Assembly (NCBI RefSeq): GCF_003989135.1
Contig: NZ_RYZZ01000002.1
Location: 1-64,000, forward strand
Length of the DNA: 64,000 bases
Source of the DNA: Peribacillus cavernae
GTDB lineage: Bacteria; Bacillota; Bacilli; Bacillales; DSM-1321
Direction of reading: 5' to 3'
Below are positions 8,454-18,481 of the stretch, piece after piece. The translations under genes were made by a program, and so were the position numbers. The notes below the pieces were generated by a model. That model made no database searches, had not been told where the DNA came from, and saw nothing but the letters and a program-made list of their open reading frames with translations. The stretch's first letter is position 1, and each line of letters begins with the position of its first letter.

Positions 8454-9485
8454 ATGGAAAAAAAATTAACGATTAATGATATTGCAGAGATGGCGGGTGT
8501 TTCTCGTCAAACGATTTCTAGGGTTTTAAACAATAAGCCGGAGGTGAACGCAGTTACCCGGAACCATGTTCTACGTATTATAGAGAAACATGGTTTTCAA
8601 CCCAGCCTTCAAGCAAGGAGCATGGTAACAAGACAAACGAATATGGTCGCTGTTTTGTTGCCTGATATTGCAAATCCGTTCTTCGGAGAAATAGTACGCG
8701 GCATTGAGCGGACACTTCGAGCAAATAAGCTGAATGTTTTCCTTATGACGTCAGAAGAGGATGTTGGATTAGAAAACTCATTCATTCAACTATCTCAAAA
8801 CTACAATGTGGATGGAATGATTCTTTGCAGTCCGAGACTCGATGAAGCAAACCTGAGGAGGATGATTCCCAAGATATCACCGGTAGTACTTTTGAACCGT
8901 GATGTTGACACAGATGGCGCTGCTTGCGTCGTTGTTGATGCAAATTATGGAGGCTACGCTGCAACCAAGTATTTGATTGAACAGGGGCATACTAAAATTG
9001 GAATCATTGCCGGTCCTCCGCGTGCTTACAGTAGTATGCAGAGATTAGAAGGTTATAAGAAGGCTCTGCAGGAATTTAATATTCCACTAGAAACTGATTT
9101 AATCATGCAGGTAGAGGCTGATAACAAAGGTGTCCATCAAATTGCAGAGCAGCTGATCAAGAAACAAGTAACTGCCATTACAACCTATAACGATTTGGCG
9201 GCCGCACATGTAATCCAGGCATGTACCGATTTAAAGTTAAGCGTTCCGGATGACATATCCGTGATCGGTTTTGATGGCATCGAGATTTCGCAGTTTATGA
9301 ACCCCTCCTTAACTACCATGTCTTTACCGCTATTTGAGATGGGCCAGACAATCGCAAATATTTTAATCAAGATGATTAAAGGAAATGAAGCATTCGATAA
9401 GATCACGACGGTATATCCGATCTTAAAGGAAGGAAGGTCTACAACATCCTTTAAGGCTCTTGGAAAAAACCTTAGAGGAAAGTAA
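8454..9485 (+). CDS. LacI-family transcriptional regulator
   Basis: 343 residues: N-terminal helix-turn-helix (TINDIAEMAGVSRQTISRVL, about 5-24), hinge helix, then a periplasmic-binding-protein-like sensor domain. It is the first gene of the operon, with three palindromic operators just upstream, so it almost certainly represses its own operon and the divergent M24 gene until a sugar ligand binds. The ligand is unknown; the downstream genes suggest a uronate or a related aldose. Confidence 0.9.
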   Translation: MEKKLTINDIAEMAGVSRQTISRVLNNKPEVNAVTRNHVLRIIEKHGFQPSLQARSMVTRQTNMVAVLLPDIANPFFGEIVRGIERTLRANKLNVFLMTSEEDVGLENSFIQLSQNYNVDGMILCSPRLDEANLRRMIPKISPVVLLNRDVDTDGAACVVVDANYGGYAATKYLIEQGHTKIGIIAGPPRAYSSMQRLEGYKKALQEFNIPLETDLIMQVEADNKGVHQIAEQLIKKQVTAITTYNDLAAAHVIQACTDLKLSVPDDISVIGFDGIEISQFMNPSLTTMSLPLFEMGQTIANILIKMIKGNEAFDKITTVYPILKEGRSTTSFKALGKNLRGK

Positions 9486-9501
9486 ATAAGGGAGGATTAA
9501 T

Positions 9502-10986
9502 ATGACGGACTCTCACGAAGTACTTTTAGAGATGCGTAGTATAGGAAAAAACTTTCCAGGCGTGAAGGCACTCAGTAATGTTGACTTTTCAATTCGTAAA
9601 GGCGAAATAATCGCTCTTTGTGGGGAAAATGGTGCTGGTAAATCGACGATGATGAAGATTTTATCAGGTATTTATAAGCCGGATGCGGGAGAAATTGTCT
9701 TTCAAGGCGAAGCTGTCCACATCACTAAACCAGATGTAGCTCAAAAACTTGGCATCGCGATCATTCACCAGGAGTTAAGTTTAGTCCCTGAATTAACCGT
9801 CGCGGAAAATATTTTTATTGGAGATTATCCTCAAAAGTTTCTTGGTGTAGTCGATTGGCGAAAGATGAGAAAGAACGCTCAAGCTGTTTTGGAAGATATG
9901 GGTTTCAAAATGGATGTAGACCAGCGCGTAGGAGATCTTGGAATAGCTAAACAACAAATCGTGGAGATAGCCAAGGCCCTTCATAAGAAGGCTAAAGTGG
10001 TAATCCTGGATGAACCAACGGCACCACTTGCCAATCAGGATGTTGATCGACTCATTGATTTAGTGCTTAAATTGCGTAGTGAAGGCCTGGGAATTGTATA
10101 CATATCACATCGACTTCCGGAAGTTTTTCAAATTTCAGACCGGGTAACGGTTCTCAAGGATGGTCAGCTTGTCTCTACTTGTGATACTAAAGACTTGGAT
10201 CGAGATCGATTAATTAAGTTAATGGTTGGCCGAGAGGTTTCAAACATGCGCTTAGGTTCAGTGGATAACCATGAAACTAAAGTTTTGTCCGTAAGAGGCT
10301 TGAGTACTTCAAGTTTACTAGAAGATATCAATTTTGATTTATATAAAGGTGAGGTTTTAGGAATAGCCGGACTGGTTGGAAGCGGCAGGACAGAATTAGT
10401 CAGAGCGATTTTTGGAGCAGATCCATGTACCGCAGAAATGGAGCTTAACGGCAAGCCTTTATCTGTAAAAACTCCTCGGGATGCAATCAATCAAGGAATC
10501 GCGCTATTGCCTGAGGACCGTAAAGAACAGGCCCTGGTTCTAGGGATGTCAGCATTAGAAAACATCACAATTTCTGGTCTAAATAATTTCTCTAAATTCG
10601 GAATTTTCAACAAAAGGAAGGAAGAAGAAGATGGGAGGGAGTTAGTCAAAAAGCTTCAGGTACGTGTAAGCGGTTTATCTCAGGAAACTCGCACACTTAG
10701 CGGAGGAAATCAACAAAAGTTAATCATCGCTCGTTGGTTATATAATAGAGCAAAAGTTCTAATATTCGATGAACCAACACGAGGTATTGATGTAGGTGCC
10801 AAAGCTGAAATCTACAATCTGATCAATCAGTTTGTAAAGGAGGGAGGTTCTGTAATCGTTATTTCCTCTGAACTCCCTGAAGTCTTAATGTGTGACAGAT
10901 TGTTAGTCATGGCCAGAGGAAAAATAGTAAACGAGATACCACATGAAGAATTTTCTGAGGAAAAAGTAATTCAATATATGTTTTAA
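9502..10986 (+). CDS. Sugar ABC importer, double ATPase (RbsA/XylG/MglA type)
   Basis: 494 residues with two ABC domains in tandem. The first has Walker A GENGAGKST (41-49) and Walker B VVILDEPTAP. The second has the degenerate P-loop GLVGSGRTE usual in this family and a canonical LSGGNQQK signature. It energises uptake with the permease and lipoprotein that follow. GGGAGG lies 7 nt before ATG. Its start is 17 bp after the regulator stop, consistent with one operon. Confidence 0.92.
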   Translation: MTDSHEVLLEMRSIGKNFPGVKALSNVDFSIRKGEIIALCGENGAGKSTMMKILSGIYKPDAGEIVFQGEAVHITKPDVAQKLGIAIIHQELSLVPELTVAENIFIGDYPQKFLGVVDWRKMRKNAQAVLEDMGFKMDVDQRVGDLGIAKQQIVEIAKALHKKAKVVILDEPTAPLANQDVDRLIDLVLKLRSEGLGIVYISHRLPEVFQISDRVTVLKDGQLVSTCDTKDLDRDRLIKLMVGREVSNMRLGSVDNHETKVLSVRGLSTSSLLEDINFDLYKGEVLGIAGLVGSGRTELVRAIFGADPCTAEMELNGKPLSVKTPRDAINQGIALLPEDRKEQALVLGMSALENITISGLNNFSKFGIFNKRKEEEDGRELVKKLQVRVSGLSQETRTLSGGNQQKLIIARWLYNRAKVLIFDEPTRGIDVGAKAEIYNLINQFVKEGGSVIVISSELPEVLMCDRLLVMARGKIVNEIPHEEFSEEKVIQYMF

Positions 10987-10998
10987 GGGGTGAATGGG

Positions 10999-11991
10999 TT
11001 GAAAGTTAATCAAGAAACAACACTTAGTACGCCAAGTTTTAGTTTTCAGCATTCCATTTTAAAATTTATTACTAAAAGTTACTTGCTTATATTTCTTTGT
11101 TTACTGGTGATTGTTTGCTCGTTTATTTCGGATAAGTTTTTAACCTTTAATAATTTGAGTAATATTCTTCTCCAAAACTCTGTTATTTCAATCATAGCTT
11201 TAGGGCAGTTAATGGTTGTAATAACAGGTGGAATCGATCTTTCAGTCGGATCAATAGCCGCTCTTGCCAGTGTTCTATCCGCATCGTTATTAGGTATGGG
11301 AGTCGATCCGATTGTATCTATTATTTTAGTTATGCTTCTGATGGCAATTGCAGGCTTAGGAAACGGTCTGGCTGTAACATATGGAAAAATAACCCCTTTC
11401 GTTGTTACCTTAGCAACATTAACGATCTATAGGGGATTGGCTTATATTTTCCAGGTAGGTTCTCTAGTTACGATAGAAGACCGTACATTCCTATCTATTT
11501 TAGCGGGTAAGACCATCATTGGTGGAGTTTATACTCCAGTAATTATTCTACTCATTACACTAGGTATTTTCATCTTTATCTTACGAATGACTACATTTGG
11601 TAGAAGACTTTACGCTATTGGCGGAAATTCTGAAGCTGCAAGGTTGGCTGGTGCCCCAATTAATCGCGATATCATTACAGCGTACGCAATAAGTGGAGCT
11701 TTAGCTGGGCTTGGTGGATTGATAATGACAGCTCGTTTAAGTACCGGAAGTGCCTTATATGCCCAGGGATATGAACTTGATGTTATCGCTGCGGTGGTAG
11801 TGGGTGGGGCATCATTAATGGGTGGAAAAGGTTTTGCTCTAAACGCTGTTCTTGGCGCTTTCTTAATCGGAATTATCCGTAATATTCTGAACTTGACAGG
11901 AGTTGCTTCATATCCGCAAATGGTAATCCAGGGATTGATCATTCTTGTTGCTGTTCTTCTAACCACTCTAGCAGCTCGGAAAAAAGCTTGA
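10999..11991 (+). CDS. Sugar ABC importer permease (RbsC type)
   Basis: About 330 residues, highly hydrophobic with roughly eight to ten membrane segments. It carries the family hallmark GGIDLSVGSIAAL and a loop with RLAGAPINRDI. I prefer TTG 10999, spaced 6 nt behind AAGGGGTG, over GTG 10990, which would overlap that site. It starts 12 bp after the ATPase stop. It should form the membrane channel of the importer. Confidence 0.9.
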   Translation: MKVNQETTLSTPSFSFQHSILKFITKSYLLIFLCLLVIVCSFISDKFLTFNNLSNILLQNSVISIIALGQLMVVITGGIDLSVGSIAALASVLSASLLGMGVDPIVSIILVMLLMAIAGLGNGLAVTYGKITPFVVTLATLTIYRGLAYIFQVGSLVTIEDRTFLSILAGKTIIGGVYTPVIILLITLGIFIFILRMTTFGRRLYAIGGNSEAARLAGAPINRDIITAYAISGALAGLGGLIMTARLSTGSALYAQGYELDVIAAVVVGGASLMGGKGFALNAVLGAFLIGIIRNILNLTGVASYPQMVIQGLIILVAVLLTTLAARKKA

Positions 11992-12089
11992 CTTTAAATT
12001 CTAACCTAAGTGTTCCTATCTTTTTCCCTTATAAAAGAAGCTGGGGAAATTGATTTAAATAAAAAAATCCTAAAGTTGGGGGAGAATTT

Positions 12090-13181
12090 ATGAAAGGTAA
12101 AAAAGGCAAAGTTTTGAAGGTCGCCTCTCTATTTCTATCTTGTTTAGTCATTTTATTAACGGGGTGTACTCCTGCAAATGAAACTTCAACAAAACAACAA
12201 ACAACCTCAAAGAACTCACAAACGGAAACAACCCCAGCAAAAGCGGAACCAGCAAAGAAAAAAAATGGAGAAAAAATTGTAATCGGCTTTTCACAAAGGA
12301 GAGTCGCCGGCAGTGATTGGTATACCAACCTAATTAAAGGTGCCGAAGAGGAAGCAAAGAGACGTGATGTCGAGCTTACAGTTTTAGATGCCCAGGGTGA
12401 TGTAGCAAAACAAGTATCCGGAGTTGAGGATTTAATTGCTCAAAATGTTGATGCGGTAATCATGAACCCACAAGATCCATCAGGTGTTATCCCGGCAACT
12501 ACTAGATTAAATCAAAACGATATCCCATTGATTGCCGTTAACAGCAACCTTGATGCAAAAGCAAACGCTGTTTCGTTTGTATCTGATGATCCAAGAGATA
12601 CCGGTTATAAAACCGGATGGGAATTGGCTAAAGCTGCTTCTGAAAAATATGGTGATAAAGTTATTAAAGCGGCCATGGTCAGTGGATATCCGAAAGAATT
12701 GGTATCGCAATACCGCCGTAACGGTATGATATCAGGCTGGACGGATTTCATGTTAGAGAAATATGGAAAGTCAAATTTAAACTTAGTTGCAGAACGTTTC
12801 GGAGCTTGGGTTCCAGATAAAGCTCTTCCAGAGATGCAAGATATCGGAACCGCTCATCCTGATTTAAAAGTTGTATTTTGTATGAGTGATACCATGTTAC
12901 CAGGAATATATACCGGACTGAAAAATACAGGTCTTAATGAGAAAGTTCTTATCGGATCTATTGATGGTACAAAAGACGCAATACGCAGAATTTTGGAAGA
13001 ACCTAAGTCCGGTCTAGTTGTCACAGTCAGCAATGATCCAAGAGTACAGGGCGCTGATGCTGTCAAAATGGCAATTGATGTTGTACAAGGAAAACAAGTT
13101 CCTTCAACTCATTATATTGAAAATCCAGTTATCACAAGTAAGAATGCAAAAGATATGTATGATCCAAATTCCTCTTACTAA
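12090..13181 (+). CDS. Sugar-binding lipoprotein of the ABC importer
   Basis: 363 residues. Signal peptide with lipobox LLTGC (Cys26), then a low-complexity linker rich in Thr, Gln and Lys (27-62) that tethers the protein to the membrane. A periplasmic-binding-protein-4 domain follows, of the ribose/rhamnose-binding group. A 98-bp gap separates it from the permease with no terminator visible. GGGGGAG precedes ATG. It captures the sugar outside the cell. Confidence 0.9.
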   Translation: MKGKKGKVLKVASLFLSCLVILLTGCTPANETSTKQQTTSKNSQTETTPAKAEPAKKKNGEKIVIGFSQRRVAGSDWYTNLIKGAEEEAKRRDVELTVLDAQGDVAKQVSGVEDLIAQNVDAVIMNPQDPSGVIPATTRLNQNDIPLIAVNSNLDAKANAVSFVSDDPRDTGYKTGWELAKAASEKYGDKVIKAAMVSGYPKELVSQYRRNGMISGWTDFMLEKYGKSNLNLVAERFGAWVPDKALPEMQDIGTAHPDLKVVFCMSDTMLPGIYTGLKNTGLNEKVLIGSIDGTKDAIRRILEEPKSGLVVTVSNDPRVQGADAVKMAIDVVQGKQVPSTHYIENPVITSKNAKDMYDPNSSY

Positions 13182-13222
13182 AAAACTAAACCTTCATTTT
13201 GAGGGAGATAAAGGGTGATAGT

Positions 13223-14713
13223 ATGACAACAAAACAATTAGTCAAAAGTTATCAACTATTTATTAATGGAGAATGGTCTGATTCCGCAAATGGCGAAACA
13301 TTCGTTAGAAGAAATCCGGCAAATGGAGAAGTTGTCGCAGAACTGGCAAAAGCTGGGGTTGAAGATGCGAAGTTGGCAATTGCAGCAGCACGCCAGGCAT
13401 TCGACAAAGGCGAATGGCCGAAGATGTCTGGCAGAGATCGCTCTGAACTTCTATATCGCGCCTATTTAAAAATAGTAGAAAAAACAGACGAAATCGCTGA
13501 ACTATTAAGTAAAGAAATGGGTAAACCATTATCTGAAGCAAAAGGGGAGGTTGGTGCCGCTGCAAATATATTAAACTACTATGCAGGATTAAGCAGATCT
13601 ATTTATGGGCAGACATCGAACCAAGTTCAAGACGGCCTTCTTGGTCTGACACTGCGGATTCCGGTCGGTGTTGTTGGGATTATTACACCATGGAATTTCC
13701 CATTAGGCACTCTTATGCAGAAGTTGCCTGCTGCACTAGCTGCGGGATGTACAGTTATTATTAAACCTGCAAGTGCCACACCTATTACGACTGTGGAGTT
13801 CGCCAAAATCTTTGAAGAGGTTGGCTTTCCTAAAGGAGTGGTGAATGTCATCACTGGACCAGGCGGAGCAGCAGGTCAAGAGCTTGCAACCAATCCGGAT
13901 GTAGACAAAATCGCGTTTACCGGTTCTACTGAAATCGGGCAGGAACTAATGAAATTGTCTTCAGATACTTTGAAAAAGCTATCAATGGAATTAGGGGGAA
14001 AGTCTCCTAATATCGTATTTGCAGATGCTGATATAGAAGATGCTCTAGATGGCGCATTGTTCGGCAGTTTCTTTAATCAAGGGGAGGTATGTACCTCTGG
14101 ATCACGGTTATTAGTCCAAGATGAAATCTACGATGAGTTTGTAGAAAGATTAGTTGCCAGAGCTAGCTCAATAAAAGTCGGTGATCCTTTGGATGCTGAT
14201 ACTGAAATGGGAGCGCTTATTACAGAATCCCATTTAAACACCGTCCTTGGTTATGTCGAAAAAGGAGTTTCAGAAGGCGCTAAGCTGCTTACTGGTGGTA
14301 ATCGCTTGACTGGTGGTATCTATAATCAAGGATTCTACATGGAACCAACCATTTTTGGTGATGTCTCACCTGACATGATAATTTCACGAGAAGAAATCTT
14401 TGGTCCAGTATTGTCAGTCATTCGCTTTAAGGACTTTGATGAGGCGATGGAAATTGCAAATGATACAATCTTCGGGCTTGCTGGAGCTGTTTGGACAAAG
14501 GATATCGATAAAGCGTTACGTGCAGCTCAAACAATTAAAGCCGGGACACTATGGGTGAATCATTATATGGAAGCTCACTCTGAATTACCATTTGGTGGCT
14601 TCAAGCAGAGCGGTTTCGGAAAAGAGCTTGGAACACTTGGGTTAGATGGATTCTCTGAAGTAAAGACCGTACAAATTCATGTTGGCAAAAGAAATAATTT
14701 CTATAAATGGTAA
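13223..14713 (+). CDS. NAD(P)-dependent aldehyde dehydrogenase
   Basis: 496 residues, full length for the family. Catalytic Cys290 lies in GEVCTSGSR and general base Glu256 in SMELGGK. The cofactor motif TPWNFP is also present. ATG 13223 follows AAAGGGTGAT; the upstream in-frame GTG region has no better site. In this operon it may oxidise the aldehyde group of a sugar or sugar-derived dialdehyde to an acid, which would feed the uronate steps encoded downstream. The substrate is inferred only. Confidence 0.9.
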   Translation: MTTKQLVKSYQLFINGEWSDSANGETFVRRNPANGEVVAELAKAGVEDAKLAIAAARQAFDKGEWPKMSGRDRSELLYRAYLKIVEKTDEIAELLSKEMGKPLSEAKGEVGAAANILNYYAGLSRSIYGQTSNQVQDGLLGLTLRIPVGVVGIITPWNFPLGTLMQKLPAALAAGCTVIIKPASATPITTVEFAKIFEEVGFPKGVVNVITGPGGAAGQELATNPDVDKIAFTGSTEIGQELMKLSSDTLKKLSMELGGKSPNIVFADADIEDALDGALFGSFFNQGEVCTSGSRLLVQDEIYDEFVERLVARASSIKVGDPLDADTEMGALITESHLNTVLGYVEKGVSEGAKLLTGGNRLTGGIYNQGFYMEPTIFGDVSPDMIISREEIFGPVLSVIRFKDFDEAMEIANDTIFGLAGAVWTKDIDKALRAAQTIKAGTLWVNHYMEAHSELPFGGFKQSGFGKELGTLGLDGFSEVKTVQIHVGKRNNFYKW

Positions 14714-14759
14714 TCTAAAAAAACTATTAAAAACCAAACTTATTAAGGAGAGGATCATT

Positions 14760-15974
14760 ATGTTAGAAAATTCTCAATTTCTTTGTTCTACTAAAATCGT
14801 TTTTGGTAAGGATGCATCACTGCAAGCTGGAGAAGTGTTAGCTGAAAGGAATTATAAGAAAACCATGATCGTTACAGATAAGGGAATTGTAAAAGCTGGA
14901 TTATTAAATGGAATCATTGAGTCCATCACAAGCAATGGCATTGAGTATATTATTTTTGATGAAGTTCCACCAAACCCACCTTCTGCAACGGTTGTAAAAG
15001 GGATAGAGGTTTTCCGTTCAAATGGCTGTGACTCTTTTGTTGCCGTGGGCGGCGGCAGCGCAATGGATGCTTGTAAAACGATTAGTATGATGACCGTCAA
15101 TGAAGGGGATATAAACGAATATGATAACGGCGGTAAAACGTTTACGAAAAAAGGGCCAGATGTCATTACAATCCCTACAACTTCAGGTACAGGAAGTGAA
15201 GTTACTCAATGGGCTGTAATTACAGACGAAAGGAAGAATTGGAAATCCAGTATAGGCAGTCCTTTACAGGCTCCAGCGGTTGCGCTGGTTGATCCGATGC
15301 TTACACTGGGATTGCCACCTGCCATTACTGCGGCCACTGGTATCGACGCACTTACCCATGCAATCGAGGCATATACAACAAAAGCGGCTTTAAATGGGGC
15401 AGCGCCTATTGCTGACATACTTAATCTTGAAGCGGTACGTTTAATCAGTGCTAATCTTCGTGAAGCATACGCACGCGGGGAAAATTATGAAGCAAGAGAG
15501 AAAGTAATGTTGGGAAGTACGATTGCGGGAATTGGATTCCCACAGGTTGGGTTAGGCAATGCCCATGCACTAGCACATCCGCTGGGCGGGCACTATGATG
15601 TTCCTCATGGTGTAGCAAATGCCATTTTATTGCCTTATGTAATGAAGTTCAATTTAATCGCTTGCCCAGGCCGTTTTGCAGATATAGCTCTTGCGATGGG
15701 TGAAAATATCGAAGGACTGTCTCCAATGGAAGCTGCAGAGAAAGCTGTTGTAGCGGTGCAGAAATTGGTGGAGGACACAAATATCCCTACGCTTAACACG
15801 TTCAATATTAAGGATTCCGATTGGAGTATCTTAGCAGAGGATGCATTAAAGGATAAGAATAGTGAAACGAATCCGAGACAAACAAGCTATCAAGATCTTC
15901 TCAACCTGTTTCATGAGGCCAATAATGCTGGGGTTTCTGAAGAGAAGAAGAATCCTATCGCTCAAACTGTGTAA
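14760..15974 (+). CDS. Iron-containing (group III) alcohol dehydrogenase
   Basis: 404 residues. It shows the NAD-binding GGGSAMDACK and TTSGTGSEV motifs, and the metal-site helices GIDALTHAIEAY and HALAHPLGGHYDVPHG. ATG 14760 follows AAGGAGAGG. It lies 46 bp after the aldehyde dehydrogenase, and the pair could process an alcohol to an acid in two steps. The substrate cannot be told from the sequence. Confidence 0.9.
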   Translation: MLENSQFLCSTKIVFGKDASLQAGEVLAERNYKKTMIVTDKGIVKAGLLNGIIESITSNGIEYIIFDEVPPNPPSATVVKGIEVFRSNGCDSFVAVGGGSAMDACKTISMMTVNEGDINEYDNGGKTFTKKGPDVITIPTTSGTGSEVTQWAVITDERKNWKSSIGSPLQAPAVALVDPMLTLGLPPAITAATGIDALTHAIEAYTTKAALNGAAPIADILNLEAVRLISANLREAYARGENYEAREKVMLGSTIAGIGFPQVGLGNAHALAHPLGGHYDVPHGVANAILLPYVMKFNLIACPGRFADIALAMGENIEGLSPMEAAEKAVVAVQKLVEDTNIPTLNTFNIKDSDWSILAEDALKDKNSETNPRQTSYQDLLNLFHEANNAGVSEEKKNPIAQTV

Positions 15975-16057
15975 TAGCGCTAACGCGATTTGGATCATTT
16001 ATTCGAACGTAGTACATCTTGCTATCAAATAGCATAAGCGGAAGGAGAACTCGTTGA

Positions 16058-16870
16058 ATGGAACGTTTTTATAAAGCTAAGGAAAACGAAGGCTATCAAG
16101 AAATATTCCAGGAGGATAGTCCGCTTTTAAAATATTTAGCCTTTGGAAAAATATCTTTAAAAGCAGGTCAAGAATACAGTAGTCAAACGAACGATTTTGA
16201 AACAGCCCTTGTTCTATTAAAGGGTACTGCCGTATTATCTTGCGAAGGTCAGACATGGGAGCAGTTAGGCGGAAGAGAGAATGTATTCAGCGGCAAGGCC
16301 ACAACTGCCTATCTTCCTTGTCAATCACAGTACAAGATCAAGGCAGAAACGGATTTGGATGTGGCAGTATGTAAAGTGAAGGCAGATCAAAAATTCGAGC
16401 CTTTTGTAGTCAAACCAGAAGAAGTCATTATCCATCAGCGTGGAAAAAACAATTGGAAACGCGAAGTGCACGACATTATCGCTGATAATGCAAATGGCAG
16501 AGTCCAACGGATGATCTTAGGGGAAACCTTTAATCATGCAGGTGAATGGTCGAGTTATCCACCTCATAAGCATGATGGCGAGCATTATCCTGAAGAGCTA
16601 AATTTGGAGGAAATCTATCATTATCAAGCGAACCCTGAGCAAGGGTTTGGTGTACAGCTTCATTACACAAAAGATGGTTCCATTGATGACGCTTATATTA
16701 TTCGCAATGGCGACAGTTTTGCGATCGATAAGGGTTATCACCCCGTAAATGCCGCGGGAGGCTACCAGATTTATTATTTATGGTTCATGGCTGGAGAGGA
16801 AGGAAGAACGTTGAAACCATTTGATGACCCAGATCATAAATGGGTTCATTCTCTAAATTTAAATATGTAA
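16058..16870 (+). CDS. 5-deoxy-glucuronate isomerase family protein (IolB-like)
   Basis: 270 residues, the usual IolB length. It has a bicupin fold with HKHDGEHYPEE and GYHPVNAAGGYQIYYLWFMAG, matching the IolB C-terminal signature. IolB isomerises 5-deoxy-glucuronate in inositol breakdown, but no other iol gene lies nearby. Here it sits before uxaA and uxaB and no uxaC is present, so it may isomerise a uronate to its ketose form, as proposed for the related KduI; that is inference. GGAAGGAG precedes ATG by 8 nt. Confidence 0.85.
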   Translation: MERFYKAKENEGYQEIFQEDSPLLKYLAFGKISLKAGQEYSSQTNDFETALVLLKGTAVLSCEGQTWEQLGGRENVFSGKATTAYLPCQSQYKIKAETDLDVAVCKVKADQKFEPFVVKPEEVIIHQRGKNNWKREVHDIIADNANGRVQRMILGETFNHAGEWSSYPPHKHDGEHYPEELNLEEIYHYQANPEQGFGVQLHYTKDGSIDDAYIIRNGDSFAIDKGYHPVNAAGGYQIYYLWFMAGEEGRTLKPFDDPDHKWVHSLNLNM

Positions 16871-16880
16871 GGAAATTAGA

Positions 16881-16917
16881 CAATAGACATAGTAGACTTA
16901 TCCGGCTATGTCTATTG
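16881..16917. terminator. Intra-operon hairpin
   Basis: CAATAGACATAG and CTATGTCTATTG form a perfect 12-bp stem with a 13-nt loop, extended by further partial pairing to about 16876 and 16924. Only a weak T-rich tail follows, so it may attenuate transcription or protect mRNA between the iolB-like gene and uxaA. Confidence 0.5.
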
Positions 16918-16948
16918 TTTGTCTAAATTCTATTGAAAGGGTGTAATC

Positions 16949-18451
16949 ATGAAAGATAAAGATTCTTATCTACTCATTCATCCAGATGATTCTGTGTGTG
17001 TTGCTTTAAGGGATTTATCTGCGGGAGAACAGATTATCATCAATGGTAACAATATTAACCTGAAAACGGATGTTTCTTTTGGTCATAAAATTGCCATTAA
17101 AAACATCCGGATCACGGAAAATATTATGAAGTTCGGATACCCCATTGGTTCAGCCAAGTCAGATATTCATGAAGGCGAATGGGTTCATACGCATAATGTT
17201 CAAACGAATTTAGCCGGGACACTGGAATACCAGTATAATCAACGATCGAATAACGATGTAAAGGTGAAAACCTCTGATCGCACCTTTCGGGGATATATAA
17301 GAAATAATGGCGATGTAGGCATTCGTAATGAAATTTGGATTATCAACACGGTAGGCTGTATTAACAAAACAGCTGAGCTTCTTGCGAAAATGGGCATGGA
17401 AAACCATAAAGAACGGGAAATAGACGGAGTGTTTCATTATCCTCATCCGTTCGGCTGTTCCCAGCTAGGAGATGACCTGATCAATACGCAAAGAATATTA
17501 GCAAATCTTGTGAATCATCCGAACGCTGCGGGAATTCTCGTATTGGGTTTGGGATGTGAGAACAATTATGTGGAGCTATTCAAACAGTCCATTGGAGAAT
17601 ATGAAAACAAACGGGTTAAATTTCTAGAAGTTCAAAAAGTGGACGATGAATTAGAAGAAGGACTTACTCTTATTAGTGAATTGGTCGATTATGCTGAAGG
17701 ATTTAAACGACAGCCGGTTCCGGTTTCTAAGCTAAAGGTCGGCCTAAAGTGCGGAGGGTCAGACGGTTTTTCTGGAATAACCGGTAATCCGCTTGTAGGA
17801 GCCTTTTCTGATCTGTTAGTCGATCAAGGTGGTACGACGATCATGACTGAAGTTCCTGAGATGTTTGGGGCAGAAACAATACTCATGGACCGATCAACGA
17901 CTAAAGAGGTATTTTCGAAAACAGTCGATTTGGTCAATGACTTCAAGGAATATTTCATCCGGTATGACCAGGTCGTTTACGAGAACCCATCGCCAGGAAA
18001 CAAAGCAGGTGGAATTACAACATTAGAGGAAAAATCTCTAGGTTGTGTTCAAAAAGGTGGATTTAGTGAAGTGGTAGATGTTTTACCTTATGGAGAGCGG
18101 GTTACAAAAACGGGATTAAACCTTGTGGAGGGACCCGGAAATGATCTGGTGTCTGTTACTGCTTTAGCAGCATCCGGTGCACACATCGTTTTGTTTACTA
18201 CAGGGAGAGGAACTCCTTTTGGCGGTCCGGTTCCAACCGTAAAGATTTCAACTAATACTGCGCTATTTGAGAAAAAGAAAAATTGGATTGACTATAATGC
18301 GGGGCAGTTGATCGAGGGAATGGATATGGACACTCTGAAGCATGATTTTTTTGAATACATTATTAATGTAGCTTCTGGTGAAACTCAAACCAACAATGAA
18401 CAGTTTGGGTTTAAAGAAATTGCCATCTTTAAGGATGGTGTCATTCTCTAA
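16949..18451 (+). CDS. uxaA: Altronate dehydratase family protein
   Basis: 500 residues. An N-terminal SAF domain (about 1-90) is followed by the large UxaA catalytic domain containing NTVGCINKTAE, GCSQLGDD and LKCGGSDGFSGITGNP. UxaA removes water from D-altronate to give 2-keto-3-deoxygluconate (KDG), using Fe2+/Mn2+. Its place next to uxaB supports the altronate assignment over related galactarate dehydratases. GAAAGGGTG precedes ATG. Confidence 0.88.
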   Translation: MKDKDSYLLIHPDDSVCVALRDLSAGEQIIINGNNINLKTDVSFGHKIAIKNIRITENIMKFGYPIGSAKSDIHEGEWVHTHNVQTNLAGTLEYQYNQRSNNDVKVKTSDRTFRGYIRNNGDVGIRNEIWIINTVGCINKTAELLAKMGMENHKEREIDGVFHYPHPFGCSQLGDDLINTQRILANLVNHPNAAGILVLGLGCENNYVELFKQSIGEYENKRVKFLEVQKVDDELEEGLTLISELVDYAEGFKRQPVPVSKLKVGLKCGGSDGFSGITGNPLVGAFSDLLVDQGGTTIMTEVPEMFGAETILMDRSTTKEVFSKTVDLVNDFKEYFIRYDQVVYENPSPGNKAGGITTLEEKSLGCVQKGGFSEVVDVLPYGERVTKTGLNLVEGPGNDLVSVTALAASGAHIVLFTTGRGTPFGGPVPTVKISTNTALFEKKKNWIDYNAGQLIEGMDMDTLKHDFFEYIINVASGETQTNNEQFGFKEIAIFKDGVIL

Positions 18452-18481
18452 GTTAAAAAACTCGGGGGAGAGTGGATTAGC

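Noticed and set aside
11610..11966. Minus-strand ORF of 118 residues inside the permease gene
   Set aside because: Antisense shadow of a well-conserved membrane protein; proline-rich composition results from the opposite strand.
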